DNA of 59,709 nucleotides from VRUE01 sp040904405 (GTDB lineage Bacteria; Actinomycetota; Thermoleophilia; Solirubrobacterales; 70-9): assembly GCA_040904405.1 (NCBI GenBank), contig JBBDTK010000010.1, forward strand, positions 1-59,709, given 5' to 3'. Every line of letters starts with the position of its first letter. Position 1 is the stretch's first letter. The notes beneath the pieces are model-generated. The model searched no databases. It was not told the DNA's origin and saw only the letters and a program-made list of their open reading frames with translations. The position numbers were made by a program, and so were the translations under genes. Positions 1 to 7,034 of this stretch are shown in pieces.

Positions 1-52
1 GAGGGCAAGGGGGTGTTCGGCCGGGTGAGGCCGCTAACACCCCCTTGCCCTC
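1..52 (-). repeat. Perfect long inverted repeat downstream of pdxS
   Basis: Bases 1-17 and 36-52 are perfect reverse complements (17 bp). The 18-base middle can pair further (CGGCC with GGCCG), giving a near-continuous hairpin. It lies 47 bases beyond the pdxS stop on the sense side. There is no U-run, so it is not a classical intrinsic terminator, although it may still stop or protect the pdxS transcript. The window begins exactly at the repeat, so it may extend further left. Confidence 0.6.
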
Positions 53-99
53 CGACAGGACCCGCGGCCGGGAACCTAGGACCCGCGGGCCACAGGCGC

Positions 100-987
100 T
101 CAGGCACCGCGGTCCTGCAGCAGCGCGTCGGCGGCGGCCAGCTCGGAGATCTCCAGGCCCGGCATCGCCTCGCCGAGCCCGATCGAGGCCGCCGCGACCC
201 GCTCGGGGTCGGCGAAATGAGTGGTCGCCTCGACGATCGCCCGCGCGCGCCGCTCGGGGTCGGCGCTCTTGAAGATGCCGGAGCCGACGAAGTTGCCCTC
301 GGCGCCGAGCTGCATCATCAGCGCCGCGTCGGCGGGGGTCGCGATGCCCCCGGCGCAGAACAGCGGCACCGGCAGACGGCCCTGGTCAGCCACCTCGCGA
401 ACCACTTCGAGCGGCGCCCGGTGCTCCTTGGCGGCGCCGGCCAGCTCCTCGGCGCCGAGCTGGCCGAGCCGCTTGACCCCGGCGACGATCTCGCGCATGT
501 GGCGCACCGCCTCGACCACGTTCCCGGTCCCCGCCTCGCCCTTGGAGCGGATCATCGCCGCGCCCTCGCCGATTCGCCGCAGCGCCTCGCCGAGGTTGGT
601 CGCGCCGCAGACGAAGGGCACCTCGAAGGCGAGCTTGTCGATGTGGTTGGCCTCGTCGGCGGGGGTCAGGACCTCGGACTCGTCGACGTAGTCGACCTCG
701 AGCGACTGCAGGACCTGGGCCTCGGCGATGTGGCCGATCCGCGCCTTCGCCATGACCGGGATCGTCACCGCCTCCTGGATCCCCTTGATCATCGCCGGGT
801 CCGACATCCGGGCGACGCCGCCGTCGCGGCGGATGTCCGCCGGGACCCGCTCCAGCGCCATCACCGCGCAGGCGCCGGCCTGCTCGGCGATCCGCGCCTG
901 CTCCGGCGTGACCACGTCCATGATCACCCCGCCCTTGAGCATCTCTGCTAGGCCGGTCTTGACCCGGAAGGTGGCACGCTCGCTCAC
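100..987 (-). CDS. pdxS: Pyridoxal 5'-phosphate synthase lyase subunit PdxS
   Basis: PdxS condenses ribose 5-phosphate (or ribulose 5-phosphate), glyceraldehyde 3-phosphate and ammonia into pyridoxal 5'-phosphate. The ammonia comes from the glutaminase partner PdxT, and family members form dodecamers in the cytoplasm. The 295 residues match the usual family length. Visible landmarks are the N-terminal GLAEMLKGGVIMDVV with Asp24, PVMAKARIGH with the Schiff-base Lys81, the second lysine Lys149 before GEAGTGNVVEA, and the phosphate-binding GNFVGSGIFKS near the C-terminus. These positions agree with the numbering of characterised PdxS enzymes. No pdxT is visible, and it may lie left of the window. 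The RpiR-type regulator lies just upstream on the same strand (25 bases). Confidence 0.97.
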   Translation of the reverse strand: MSERATFRVKTGLAEMLKGGVIMDVVTPEQARIAEQAGACAVMALERVPADIRRDGGVARMSDPAMIKGIQEAVTIPVMAKARIGHIAEAQVLQSLEVDYVDESEVLTPADEANHIDKLAFEVPFVCGATNLGEALRRIGEGAAMIRSKGEAGTGNVVEAVRHMREIVAGVKRLGQLGAEELAGAAKEHRAPLEVVREVADQGRLPVPLFCAGGIATPADAALMMQLGAEGNFVGSGIFKSADPERRARAIVEATTHFADPERVAAASIGLGEAMPGLEISELAAADALLQDRGA

Positions 988-1012
988 GCGGCCAATATTA
1001 CGGGGGCGGGCC

Positions 1013-1873
1013 CTACTTCAGTTTGTAGGCGCGGATGCGGTCTTTGTGCGCCGCTTCGTCGCGGGCGTAGAGACCGTGCGCCAGACCCTGCACGAGCGCC
1101 ATCAGCGCCGTGTTGGAGCGGGCGAAGGAGGGGCTGTTGGAGGAGAAGTAGAGGGTCTGCTCGGCGTGCTCGCCGACCTCCGACATCGAGGCGTCGGAGA
1201 TCGCCAGGGTGCGGGCGCGGCGGTGCAGGGCCAGCTTCATCGCCCGCAGCAGGAGCGGGTGGGCGCGGCCGCAGGAGAACACGATGACGAGGGTCTCCTC
1301 GTCGATCCGCCCGAGCCGCTGCAGCGACTCGCCGCCGGTGCTGGCGACGATCTCGGCGCGGATGTCGAGCAGGCTGAGGAGGTGGCGCAGGTAGCTGGCG
1401 AAGAAGGCCATCTGGTCGACGCCGACGATCACCACGCGCTGCGCCTCGGCGAGCGCGGCGACGGCGCCGTCGACCTGCTCGCGGGTCAGGTTGCGCGCGG
1501 TTTCCTCGAGGTTGGAGTAGTCGGCGCCGAGCGAGCCCTCGAGCTCGGAGTGATCGAAGGAGAAGAGCGCGTCGCCGCCGTTGCCGGCGCTGCTGCTGCC
1601 GGCAACCGTGGCGGTGCGGTACTCCTCGATCGCCGCCTGCTGAAGCTCGGGATAGCCCTCGAAGCCGAGGGCCTGGGAGAAGCGCACCACCGTCGAGGAC
1701 GAGGTGCTCGCTCTCCGGGCCAGCTCCTCGGCGGTGAGGAAGGCCGCCTCGTCGAGATGGTCGACGATGTAGCGGGCGACGTCTTTCTGCGAGCGCGAGA
1801 ACTCGTCGAAGCGCTCCTGGATGTACTCGGAGAGGCTTTTGAGCTGTGGGGACTTCGTCGCGGTCTTGGTCAC
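1013..1873 (-). CDS. MurR/RpiR-family transcriptional regulator (HTH + SIS domains)
   Basis: 286 residues with the two-domain layout of RpiR regulators. The N-terminal helix-turn-helix covers roughly residues 15-90 (RSQKDVARYIVDH, TAEELARRASTSSSTVVRFS), and a SIS sugar-phosphate isomerase fold covers about 125-260 (RVVIVGVDQMAFFASYL, LVIVFSCGRAHPLLLRAMK). Family members bind DNA and sense phosphosugars. The ligand here cannot be read from sequence. It lies directly upstream of pdxS on the same strand, so it may be cotranscribed with it. PdxS uses a pentose phosphate, so control of pdxS by a phosphosugar sensor is possible but only an inference. ATG start. Confidence 0.88.
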   Translation of the reverse strand: MTKTATKSPQLKSLSEYIQERFDEFSRSQKDVARYIVDHLDEAAFLTAEELARRASTSSSTVVRFSQALGFEGYPELQQAAIEEYRTATVAGSSSAGNGGDALFSFDHSELEGSLGADYSNLEETARNLTREQVDGAVAALAEAQRVVIVGVDQMAFFASYLRHLLSLLDIRAEIVASTGGESLQRLGRIDEETLVIVFSCGRAHPLLLRAMKLALHRRARTLAISDASMSEVGEHAEQTLYFSSNSPSFARSNTALMALVQGLAHGLYARDEAAHKDRIRAYKLK

Positions 1874-1944
1874 GGGCGTCCATTTCGCCGGTTCGGCTGC
1901 TTTCCCTTCCGGATTCGCTCCGATCTGGTTGGATGGGAGGCGAG

Positions 1945-2328
1945 ATGACCCTCGAGCAGGCGCTTCGGATCACCAATCGCAACATGGTCGCCTTCGACCT
2001 GGTGCTCGGATCGGCGGCGATCGCGGCGCCGGAGGCGACCCTGCGGGTGCTCGGCCACGACGAGCCCTCGCCCGACGCCGCCCACCTCTTCCGCCGCTGC
2101 GGCCCGATCTGGCTGACCTTCGCCGCCGCCCACGCGCTCGCCGCCGTCCGCGGCGAACAGCGCGACTGGTGGGCGCTGGCCTGGCTGCGCGGCACCGAGG
2201 TCGCCACCGACGCGCTCTGGTCGCACTCGCCGGCGGTCAGCCGTCCCGGCGCCAAGCTCGGCCTGCGGGTGGCCGGCGCCGCCAACCTGGCGATGGCCGC
2301 CGGCTTCGCCTGGCTCTCGAAACGATGA
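1945..2328 (+). CDS. Small hypothetical membrane-associated protein
   Basis: 127 residues, start chosen at ATG 1945 because GGGAGG sits five bases upstream. Two or three hydrophobic stretches are visible (MVAFDLVLGSAAIAA; PIWLTFAAAHALAAV; AGAANLAMAAGFAWL), suggesting a small integral membrane protein. The stop overlaps the start of the next gene (ATGA at 2325-2328), so the two are almost certainly translationally coupled. I do not recognise the family and assign no function. It is divergent from the RpiR-type regulator, with about 70 bases between them. Confidence 0.7.
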   Translation: MTLEQALRITNRNMVAFDLVLGSAAIAAPEATLRVLGHDEPSPDAAHLFRRCGPIWLTFAAAHALAAVRGEQRDWWALAWLRGTEVATDALWSHSPAVSRPGAKLGLRVAGAANLAMAAGFAWLSKR

Positions 2329-2639
2329 GCGAGGCCGCCGGGCAGCCCAGCAAGCGCTGGAGCCTGCGCGGCGCCGACGCGGAAGGCAACGAGGTCTGGC
2401 TGATCCGCAGCTTCGGCCAGAAGCTCTACCGCTGCCCGGGCTGCCACGGCGACATCCCGATCGGCAGCGAGCACACCGTGGTCCAGTACGTGCTCCGCCT
2501 CGGCGGCACCGAACACCACCACTGGCACCGCCAGTGCGCGGAGGAACTGCTGACCCCCGACCTGCGCGGGTTGAAGAAGGTGCCGGCGGGGCAGTCGGCG
2601 CGCTCGAAGCTGGAAGAGCGGGGGCGGCGGGGGCGATGA
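2325..2639 (+). CDS. Hypothetical Cys/His-rich protein, probable zinc binder
   Basis: 104 residues starting at the ATG that overlaps the preceding stop by four bases. YRCPGCHGDIPIGSEH (C37-x2-C40, H50) followed by HHHWHRQCAEELL (histidines and Cys71) looks like a single zinc site of a treble-clef or HNH-like knuckle, but no nuclease motif is complete. The C-terminus is Arg/Lys-rich. Coupling to the upstream membrane protein suggests a joint role. The exact function is unknown. Confidence 0.72.
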   Translation: MSEAAGQPSKRWSLRGADAEGNEVWLIRSFGQKLYRCPGCHGDIPIGSEHTVVQYVLRLGGTEHHHWHRQCAEELLTPDLRGLKKVPAGQSARSKLEERGRRGR

Positions 2640-2644
2640 ATCGA

Positions 2645-2695
2645 GGTTGAGGTCGCACTTACCCGCCTATATGGCGGGTAAGTGCGACCTCAACC
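2645..2695 (+). repeat. Perfect 23-bp palindrome, CCGCCTATATGGCGG family, copy 1
   Basis: Bases 2645-2667 and 2673-2695 are perfect reverse complements with a TATAT loop. It starts six bases after the stop of the zinc-protein gene. The right arm and loop recur at 56621-56649 with one base change. It has no U-tract. It may act as a 3' end stabiliser or be a mobile palindrome. Confidence 0.75.
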
Positions 2696-2755
2696 GGATG
2701 GCCCCGCTGGCGAGAAGGTCGGCGGCGGTCCCGCAATACACTCGGCCCCGCCCCG

Positions 2756-3622
2756 ATGACCGTCGCCTCGCTACTCGCCGACTTCTGGAGCGACCAGATC
2801 CTGGCCGAAGAAAAGCAGGGTTTGTTCCTGGTCCTCGCCGGCTTCATCCTCTCCTTCGCCTTCATCCGGATGAGCACGCGGCTGATGCGCAGCCCCAAGG
2901 TCCCCTGGTGGCCGGGCAGCGTGGTCAGCGACAGCGGCGTCCACCTCCACCACCTCGTCTTCGGGATCGTCACGATGATGGTCTCGGGAGCAGTCGGCTT
3001 CTCGGTCCTCGGCGACAGCCCCTACGCCGAGATCTGCGCCTTCCTCTTCGGCGTCGGCGCCGGCCTGACGATCGACGAGTTCGCCCTCTGGATCTACCTC
3101 GAGGACGTCTACTGGGCCGAGCAGGGCCGCGTCTCGATCGACGCCACCGTGATCGCCGCCGCGGCGATGGGGCTGATCCTGCTCGGCTTCAGCCCGCTCA
3201 GCTTCGAGACCGGCTCGCTCGGCCAGACCGCCGCCAGCGTGGCCGGCGCCCTGCTGATCTTCGGGCTGGTGGCGATCTGCTTCGCCAAGCAGCGCATCAT
3301 GCACGGCACCGTCGGCTTCTTCGTCTTCCCGATCGCCCTCTACGGCGCGCTCCGCGTCGGCAAGCCGGGATCGCCCTGGGCGCGGCGCCGCTACGGGCAG
3401 CGACGCCCGGCCAAGCAGGCCAAGGCCGAGCGGCGCTTTCCGCACGATCGCCGCACCGAGCGCTTCAAGAACGCCTTCCGCGACCTCGTCGGCGGCAAGC
3501 CCAGCGAGGGGGTCGCCGCCGCCCGCGAGGAGGCCCTCGCCGCGACCCGCGAGGCGGCCGAGGAACTGCGCCACCAGGCCGAGCGGATCACCCACCCGGG
3601 CGAGCGGCGCGATTCCGACTGA
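2756..3622 (+). CDS. Hypothetical integral membrane protein
   Basis: 288 residues with about five to six hydrophobic segments in the first 200 residues (GLFLVLAGFILSFAFI; LVFGIVTMMVSGAVGFSVL; ICAFLFGVGAGLTI; VIAAAAMGLILLGF; SVAGALLIFGLVAICF; GFFVFPIALYGAL). A basic and acidic, Ala/Glu-rich cytoplasmic tail of about 85 residues follows. A conserved-looking HLHHLVFG motif sits at the end of the first loop. I recognise no catalytic family. It is convergent with the lytic-transglycosylase-like gene, leaving only 11 bases between stops and no room for a hairpin terminator. Confidence 0.75.
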   Translation: MTVASLLADFWSDQILAEEKQGLFLVLAGFILSFAFIRMSTRLMRSPKVPWWPGSVVSDSGVHLHHLVFGIVTMMVSGAVGFSVLGDSPYAEICAFLFGVGAGLTIDEFALWIYLEDVYWAEQGRVSIDATVIAAAAMGLILLGFSPLSFETGSLGQTAASVAGALLIFGLVAICFAKQRIMHGTVGFFVFPIALYGALRVGKPGSPWARRRYGQRRPAKQAKAERRFPHDRRTERFKNAFRDLVGGKPSEGVAAAREEALAATREAAEELRHQAERITHPGERRDSD

Positions 3623-3633
3623 GGCTCAGTTAC

Positions 3634-4608
3634 TCAGGCGCAGACCCAGGCGCTGCCGCCCGAGTCGGCCCAGATTTCGGCGGCGATGCGGTCCTGTTCG
3701 GCCTTCGGGGCTTCGTGCGGGGCGCCCTGGCCGCCGTAGGCCTCCCAGGTCGAGGGGATGATCTGGTAGGCGCCGCCGGCGCCGCTGGAGGGGTTGAGGG
3801 CGCCGTAGTTGCCGCCCGACTCGCAGATCACGATGTAGGTCGGGATCGAGTAGGGGCCGCCGAGCCAGCGGCCGACGGTTTCCTCAGCCGCGGCCCGGCT
3901 CGCCGCTTCGGCCGCCTCGATCTCCTCGACCCACTGCTCGATCTTTGCTTTCAGCGTCGCCAGCGCGGCGCTGCGGGCGGCGCTCAGCGAGTCCAGCTCC
4001 GCCGCCGCCGCTTCCGCCGCCGCCCGCACGGCGCCGATTTCCTCGCGGGCCGCCGCCAGCCGCTCGTTGTGGGCGTCGACCCGGCGCTTCAGCTCGGCGA
4101 CCAGCACGAGGTCGTGGCGGACCGCGTCGCGAACCTCCTCGACCCGGCCGGCCAGCTCGGCGTCGGAGCGCTCGATCTGCTCCAGGTATTCGGTGCGGAC
4201 GATCAGCTCGTCGAGGTCGCCGGAGGCGAGCACGACGCTTGCCGCGCTCGGCGCGCCGCTCGTGTAGATCGCCACCAGCCGTCCGGCCAGCGCCCGGCGG
4301 GCGCGGCGCAGCCGTCGCCGCTCGGCCGCCAGCCGCGCTTCGGTCGCCGCCACCTCGGAGGCCAGCCCGGCGGCCCGCTCGCGACCTGCGGCCAGCAGGC
4401 GGCTGAGGCGGCGCTCCCTGGCGGCCGCGCTCGCGGCCTCGACTTCGGCCCCGCTGACCCGTTCCTGCAGCGCGCGGATCTCGGCGCCCAGCGAGGCCGC
4501 TTCCTCGCGGCCCCGGTCGACCTTGGCGCGCAGGCCGTCCTGCGCCTGCGCCACGGCACCCACCGCGAGCAGGATCGCGAGCAGCACGGTCGCCGCCATC
4601 CAGCGCAC
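3634..4608 (-). CDS. Secreted coiled-coil protein with lysozyme-like (transglycosylase/Rpf-like) C-terminal domain
   Basis: 324 residues. The N-terminus is a signal peptide (AATVLLAILLAVGAVAQAQ). About 200 residues of Glu/Arg/Ala-rich coiled coil follow, as in NlpC/P60- or EnvC-type cell wall proteins. The last 75 residues form a lysozyme-like domain: IVICESGGNYGALNPSS, SGAGGAYQIIPSTWEAYGG. The ES(G)GN glutamate is the expected catalytic acid, as in soluble lytic transglycosylases and resuscitation-promoting factors. It probably cleaves peptidoglycan outside the membrane, with the coiled coil for localisation or autoinhibition. Confidence 0.85.
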   Translation of the reverse strand: MRWMAATVLLAILLAVGAVAQAQDGLRAKVDRGREEAASLGAEIRALQERVSGAEVEAASAAARERRLSRLLAAGRERAAGLASEVAATEARLAAERRRLRRARRALAGRLVAIYTSGAPSAASVVLASGDLDELIVRTEYLEQIERSDAELAGRVEEVRDAVRHDLVLVAELKRRVDAHNERLAAAREEIGAVRAAAEAAAAELDSLSAARSAALATLKAKIEQWVEEIEAAEAASRAAAEETVGRWLGGPYSIPTYIVICESGGNYGALNPSSGAGGAYQIIPSTWEAYGGQGAPHEAPKAEQDRIAAEIWADSGGSAWVCA

Positions 4609-4613
4609 CGGGA

Positions 4614-4769
4614 TCAGCCCTCGGGCACGTTGCGGCTCGCCAGGTAGGCGGCGATGCCGATCGCGACTGCGCCGAGCCCGAGCCCGATCCGGATCGGGCG
4701 CGCGTAGCGTCGGCGGATGAACTGCAGGCCGTACCTGACGACCGCCTTGCCGATGGCGCGATAGATCAT
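4614..4769 (-). CDS. 51-residue basic single-span membrane protein, coupled to argG
   Basis: A short frame whose ATG overlaps the argG stop by four bases (ATGA at 4766-4769) and whose stop lies six bases before the next gene's start codon. The product starts MIYRAIGKAVVRYGLQF, has an Arg-rich segment (IRRRYARPIRIG) and one transmembrane helix (GLGLGAVAIGIAAYL), then SRNVPEG. The perfect overlap and the clean membrane-anchor pattern argue that it is translated. Function unknown. Confidence 0.6.
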   Translation of the reverse strand: MIYRAIGKAVVRYGLQFIRRRYARPIRIGLGLGAVAIGIAAYLASRNVPEG

Positions 4770-6043
4770 CGCTCTCCCTCTTCCCCGCGGGCGCGGATTC
4801 TATGCGCCATCCGCGACTGCAGCGACCAGAGCTCGATGAAGCCCGGCGAGGCGCTCTGCGAGAAGAGCCCGCCCGACTCGGCGAACGAGGCGAGGTCGGC
4901 GTCGTAGACGGCGTTGGGCGAGGAGCGGGTGACGACGCGGGCGCTGCCCTTGTAGAGGCGCAGCCCGATCTCGCCCGTCACCTGGGCGTTTACGGCGTCC
5001 ATGTAGGCGTCGAGGTCGGCCCGTAGCGGCTCCCACCAGAGGCCGGCGTAGACGAGGTAGGCCCACTTCTGGTCGAGCCCGGGCTTGAGCTGGTTCTGGT
5101 GGATCGTGCCGACCAGCTTCTCCAGCTCGCGGTGCGCCGTCAGCACGATCTCCGCCGCCGGGACCTCGTAGATGTCGCGCACCTTGAGCCCGACGATGCG
5201 GTCCTCGATCTGGTCGACGATGCCGACCCCGTGCCGGCAGCCGATCTCCCCCGCCCGTTCGAGCAGCTCGACCAGGCCGAGGCGCTCGCCGTCGAGGCCG
5301 ACCGGGACGCCGCGCTCGAACTCGACCGTCACCGTCTCCGCCTCGTCGGGCGCTTCCTCCGGCCGGGTGACCAGCTGGAAGACGTCGTCCTCGGGCGCGT
5401 GCTCCAGATCCTCGATCCAGCGACCCTCGGAGGAGCGACCCCAGAGGTTGTCGTCGATCGAGTAGGGAGCGACCTCGGTGCCGCCCTTGACCGGGATGCC
5501 GTGCTCGCGGGCGTAGGCGATCTCCTCCTCGCGGCCCATCTGCCAGGAGCGCACCGGGGCGATCGTCCTCAGCTCCGGGGCGAGAGTCGCCACGGTGGCC
5601 TCGATCCGCACCTGGTCGTTGCCCTTGCCGGTGCAGCCGTGGGCGATCGTGTCGCAGCCGCTCGTCCGCGCCTGCTCGACCGCCAGCTCGGCGATCAGCG
5701 GCCGGCCGAGCGCCGTGAACAGCGGGTAGCCGCCCCCGTAAAGGGCGTTGGCCTTGATCGCCGGCAGGACGAAGTCCCGGGCGAAGCGCTCGCGGGCGTC
5801 GACGACGTGGCACTCCAGCGCGCCCAGCCGCTTCGCCTTGTCCTCGATCACGGCGTAGTCCTCACCGGGCTGGCCGAGGTTGACGGTGAGGCAGACGACC
5901 TCGGCCCCGTAGCTGTCCTGGATCCACTTCAGCATCACGCTGGTGTCGAGCCCGCCCGAGTAGAGCAGCAGGACGCGCCGGACCTCGGCGGGGTCCGCCT
6001 CGTAGCCCGCGGTGCGGACCTGCTCCGGCGCCTGCTCGGCCAT
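4766..6043 (-). CDS. argG: Argininosuccinate synthase
   Basis: ArgG joins citrulline and aspartate at the cost of ATP to give argininosuccinate, the penultimate step of arginine synthesis. The 425 residues include the N-type ATP pyrophosphatase signature LLLYSGGLDTSVMLKW near residue 30, IAHGCTGKGNDQVR (citrulline/aspartate site), APVRSW and GTEVAPYSIDDNLWGRS. The length is slightly above the usual 400-410 because of about 20 extra N-terminal residues before VRRVLLLYSGG. It is on the same strand as the argCJBD block but separated from it by two small genes and a repeat. argH and argF are not in the window. Confidence 0.97.
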   Translation of the reverse strand: MAEQAPEQVRTAGYEADPAEVRRVLLLYSGGLDTSVMLKWIQDSYGAEVVCLTVNLGQPGEDYAVIEDKAKRLGALECHVVDARERFARDFVLPAIKANALYGGGYPLFTALGRPLIAELAVEQARTSGCDTIAHGCTGKGNDQVRIEATVATLAPELRTIAPVRSWQMGREEEIAYAREHGIPVKGGTEVAPYSIDDNLWGRSSEGRWIEDLEHAPEDDVFQLVTRPEEAPDEAETVTVEFERGVPVGLDGERLGLVELLERAGEIGCRHGVGIVDQIEDRIVGLKVRDIYEVPAAEIVLTAHRELEKLVGTIHQNQLKPGLDQKWAYLVYAGLWWEPLRADLDAYMDAVNAQVTGEIGLRLYKGSARVVTRSSPNAVYDADLASFAESGGLFSQSASPGFIELWSLQSRMAHRIRARGEEGER

Positions 6044-6045
6044 CG

Positions 6046-6396
6046 CTAGGGGACGGGGACGCCGCCGGTGCCGCCTTCTTCTTCCGCTTCCCCTTCTTCT
6101 TCGGGCGGCGGCGGCGCGGTCGTCGTGGTGGTGGTGTCCTCGGTCGTCGTCGGCTCCGTCGTCTCGGTGGTCTCCGTCGTCGTCGGCTCCGTCTCGGTCG
6201 TCGGCAGCGTCGTGATCGCCGAGGGGGTCTCGGTGGGCTCGCCGTCGCCGCCGTCGGAGGCGATCACGAGGATCGCCACGACCAGGCCGGCGATCACCGC
6301 GACCAGGCCGGCGATCAGCAGGCGCACGTTGCCGTGCGGGCGACCACCCTCCGGCTCTCCGGGCTGGCGCATCTGGCGGGTCGGGTCGTCGTGCAT
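6046..6396 (-). CDS. Hypothetical membrane-anchored Thr/Glu-rich protein
   Basis: 116 residues, with a short cytoplasmic head, a single transmembrane helix (VRLLIAGLVAVIAGLVVAILVIAS) and an outside tail of low complexity. The tail is Thr/Glu repeats such as TETEPTTTETTETTEP and then PPPPEEEGEAEEEGG. This is a tail-anchored or surface-stalk architecture without an enzyme domain. The stop is two bases from the argG start, so the genes may be cotranscribed. No family assigned. Confidence 0.65.
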   Translation of the reverse strand: MHDDPTRQMRQPGEPEGGRPHGNVRLLIAGLVAVIAGLVVAILVIASDGGDGEPTETPSAITTLPTTETEPTTTETTETTEPTTTEDTTTTTTAPPPPEEEGEAEEEGGTGGVPVP

Positions 6397-6399
6397 CGT

Positions 6400-6855
6400 C
6401 TAGTCCTCCGGTCCGAGGATCGCGTCGAGGATCTCGCCGGCGTCCTCGATCTCGAAGCCGCTGCGCAGCCTCGCCTCGATCTCCTCCCGCCCAGCGCCGG
6501 AGACCGCCATCTGGGTCGCCAGCAGCCGCGCCCCGGCGGAGCCGGAGCGGCGCTGGCCGGGCCCCTCGGCGGCGTCGTCGCCCGTCTGCACCGGGCGCAG
6601 GTGGCTGCCGCGGCGCTCGCGCTCGCCCTCCAGCGGCGGGTCGAGCCGGTCGGCGAGCTCGCGCAGGCGTTCGGCGACGAGCCGGTCGGCGCGGGCGCCG
6701 GCCTCCTCGATCCGGGCCTGCGCCTGGGCCTCGGCGTCGTCGATCACGCTTGCCGCGGCGCGCTCGGCGGCGTCGACGATCGTCGCCAGGCGCTGCGCGG
6801 CGTCGGCGGCGGAAGCGGGCGGGCGCCGCTCCGGTGGCAGCTTCGCGGAGCTCAT
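6400..6855 (-). CDS. Hypothetical coiled-coil protein
   Basis: 151 residues from ATG 6855. The first 85 residues are Ala/Arg/Glu-rich helix (AADAAQRLATIVDAAERAAASVIDDAEAQAQARIEEAGARADRLVAERL), resembling DivIVA/ATPase-b-subunit-like coiled coils. The C-terminus has a small helical domain (MAVSGAGREEIEARLRSGFEIEDAGEILDAIL) of the kind seen at the ends of actinobacterial DivIVA-like proteins. No catalytic motif is present. It lies just downstream of repeat element A and four bases upstream of the membrane-anchored gene. Confidence 0.65.
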   Translation of the reverse strand: MSSAKLPPERRPPASAADAAQRLATIVDAAERAAASVIDDAEAQAQARIEEAGARADRLVAERLRELADRLDPPLEGERERRGSHLRPVQTGDDAAEGPGQRRSGSAGARLLATQMAVSGAGREEIEARLRSGFEIEDAGEILDAILGPED

Positions 6856-6870
6856 CTTGCCGCGTAGCTT

Positions 6871-7034
6871 AGTGACTATCCGGAAGCCCGCGTGTGCGGC
6901 TGGCGAGTGCCGGACCAAGCGGGGCAAGGACGCAGGGAGGCCGAATAGCAGCGCTATTTGGCCGACCGAGGACGCCGCACCGCGCAGTGTGTCCGGTGCC
7001 GCCAGACGTGCGCGGGGGTTTACGGATAGTCACT
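6871..7034 (-). repeat. Structured intergenic element, GGACGCAGGGAG family, copy A
   Basis: Locus-specific perfect 12-bp arms (6871-6882 and 7023-7034) enclose a conserved core at 6925-6975, read on the plus strand as CAAGGACGCAGGGAG, then an apical hairpin CGAATAG/CTATT, then CGACCGAGGACGC. The right arm is part of argD itself: it runs across the last codons next to the stop. Partial inner pairing occurs around 6888-6910 and 6990-7016. It shares 48 of 51 core bases with copy D, including a compensatory change. It lies downstream of argD on the sense strand. Confidence 0.75.

Noticed and set aside
2647..4647. A 666-codon plus-strand frame over the membrane protein and transglycosylase genes
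   Set aside because: It overlaps better supported genes with membrane and lysozyme-like signatures; no motif of its own.
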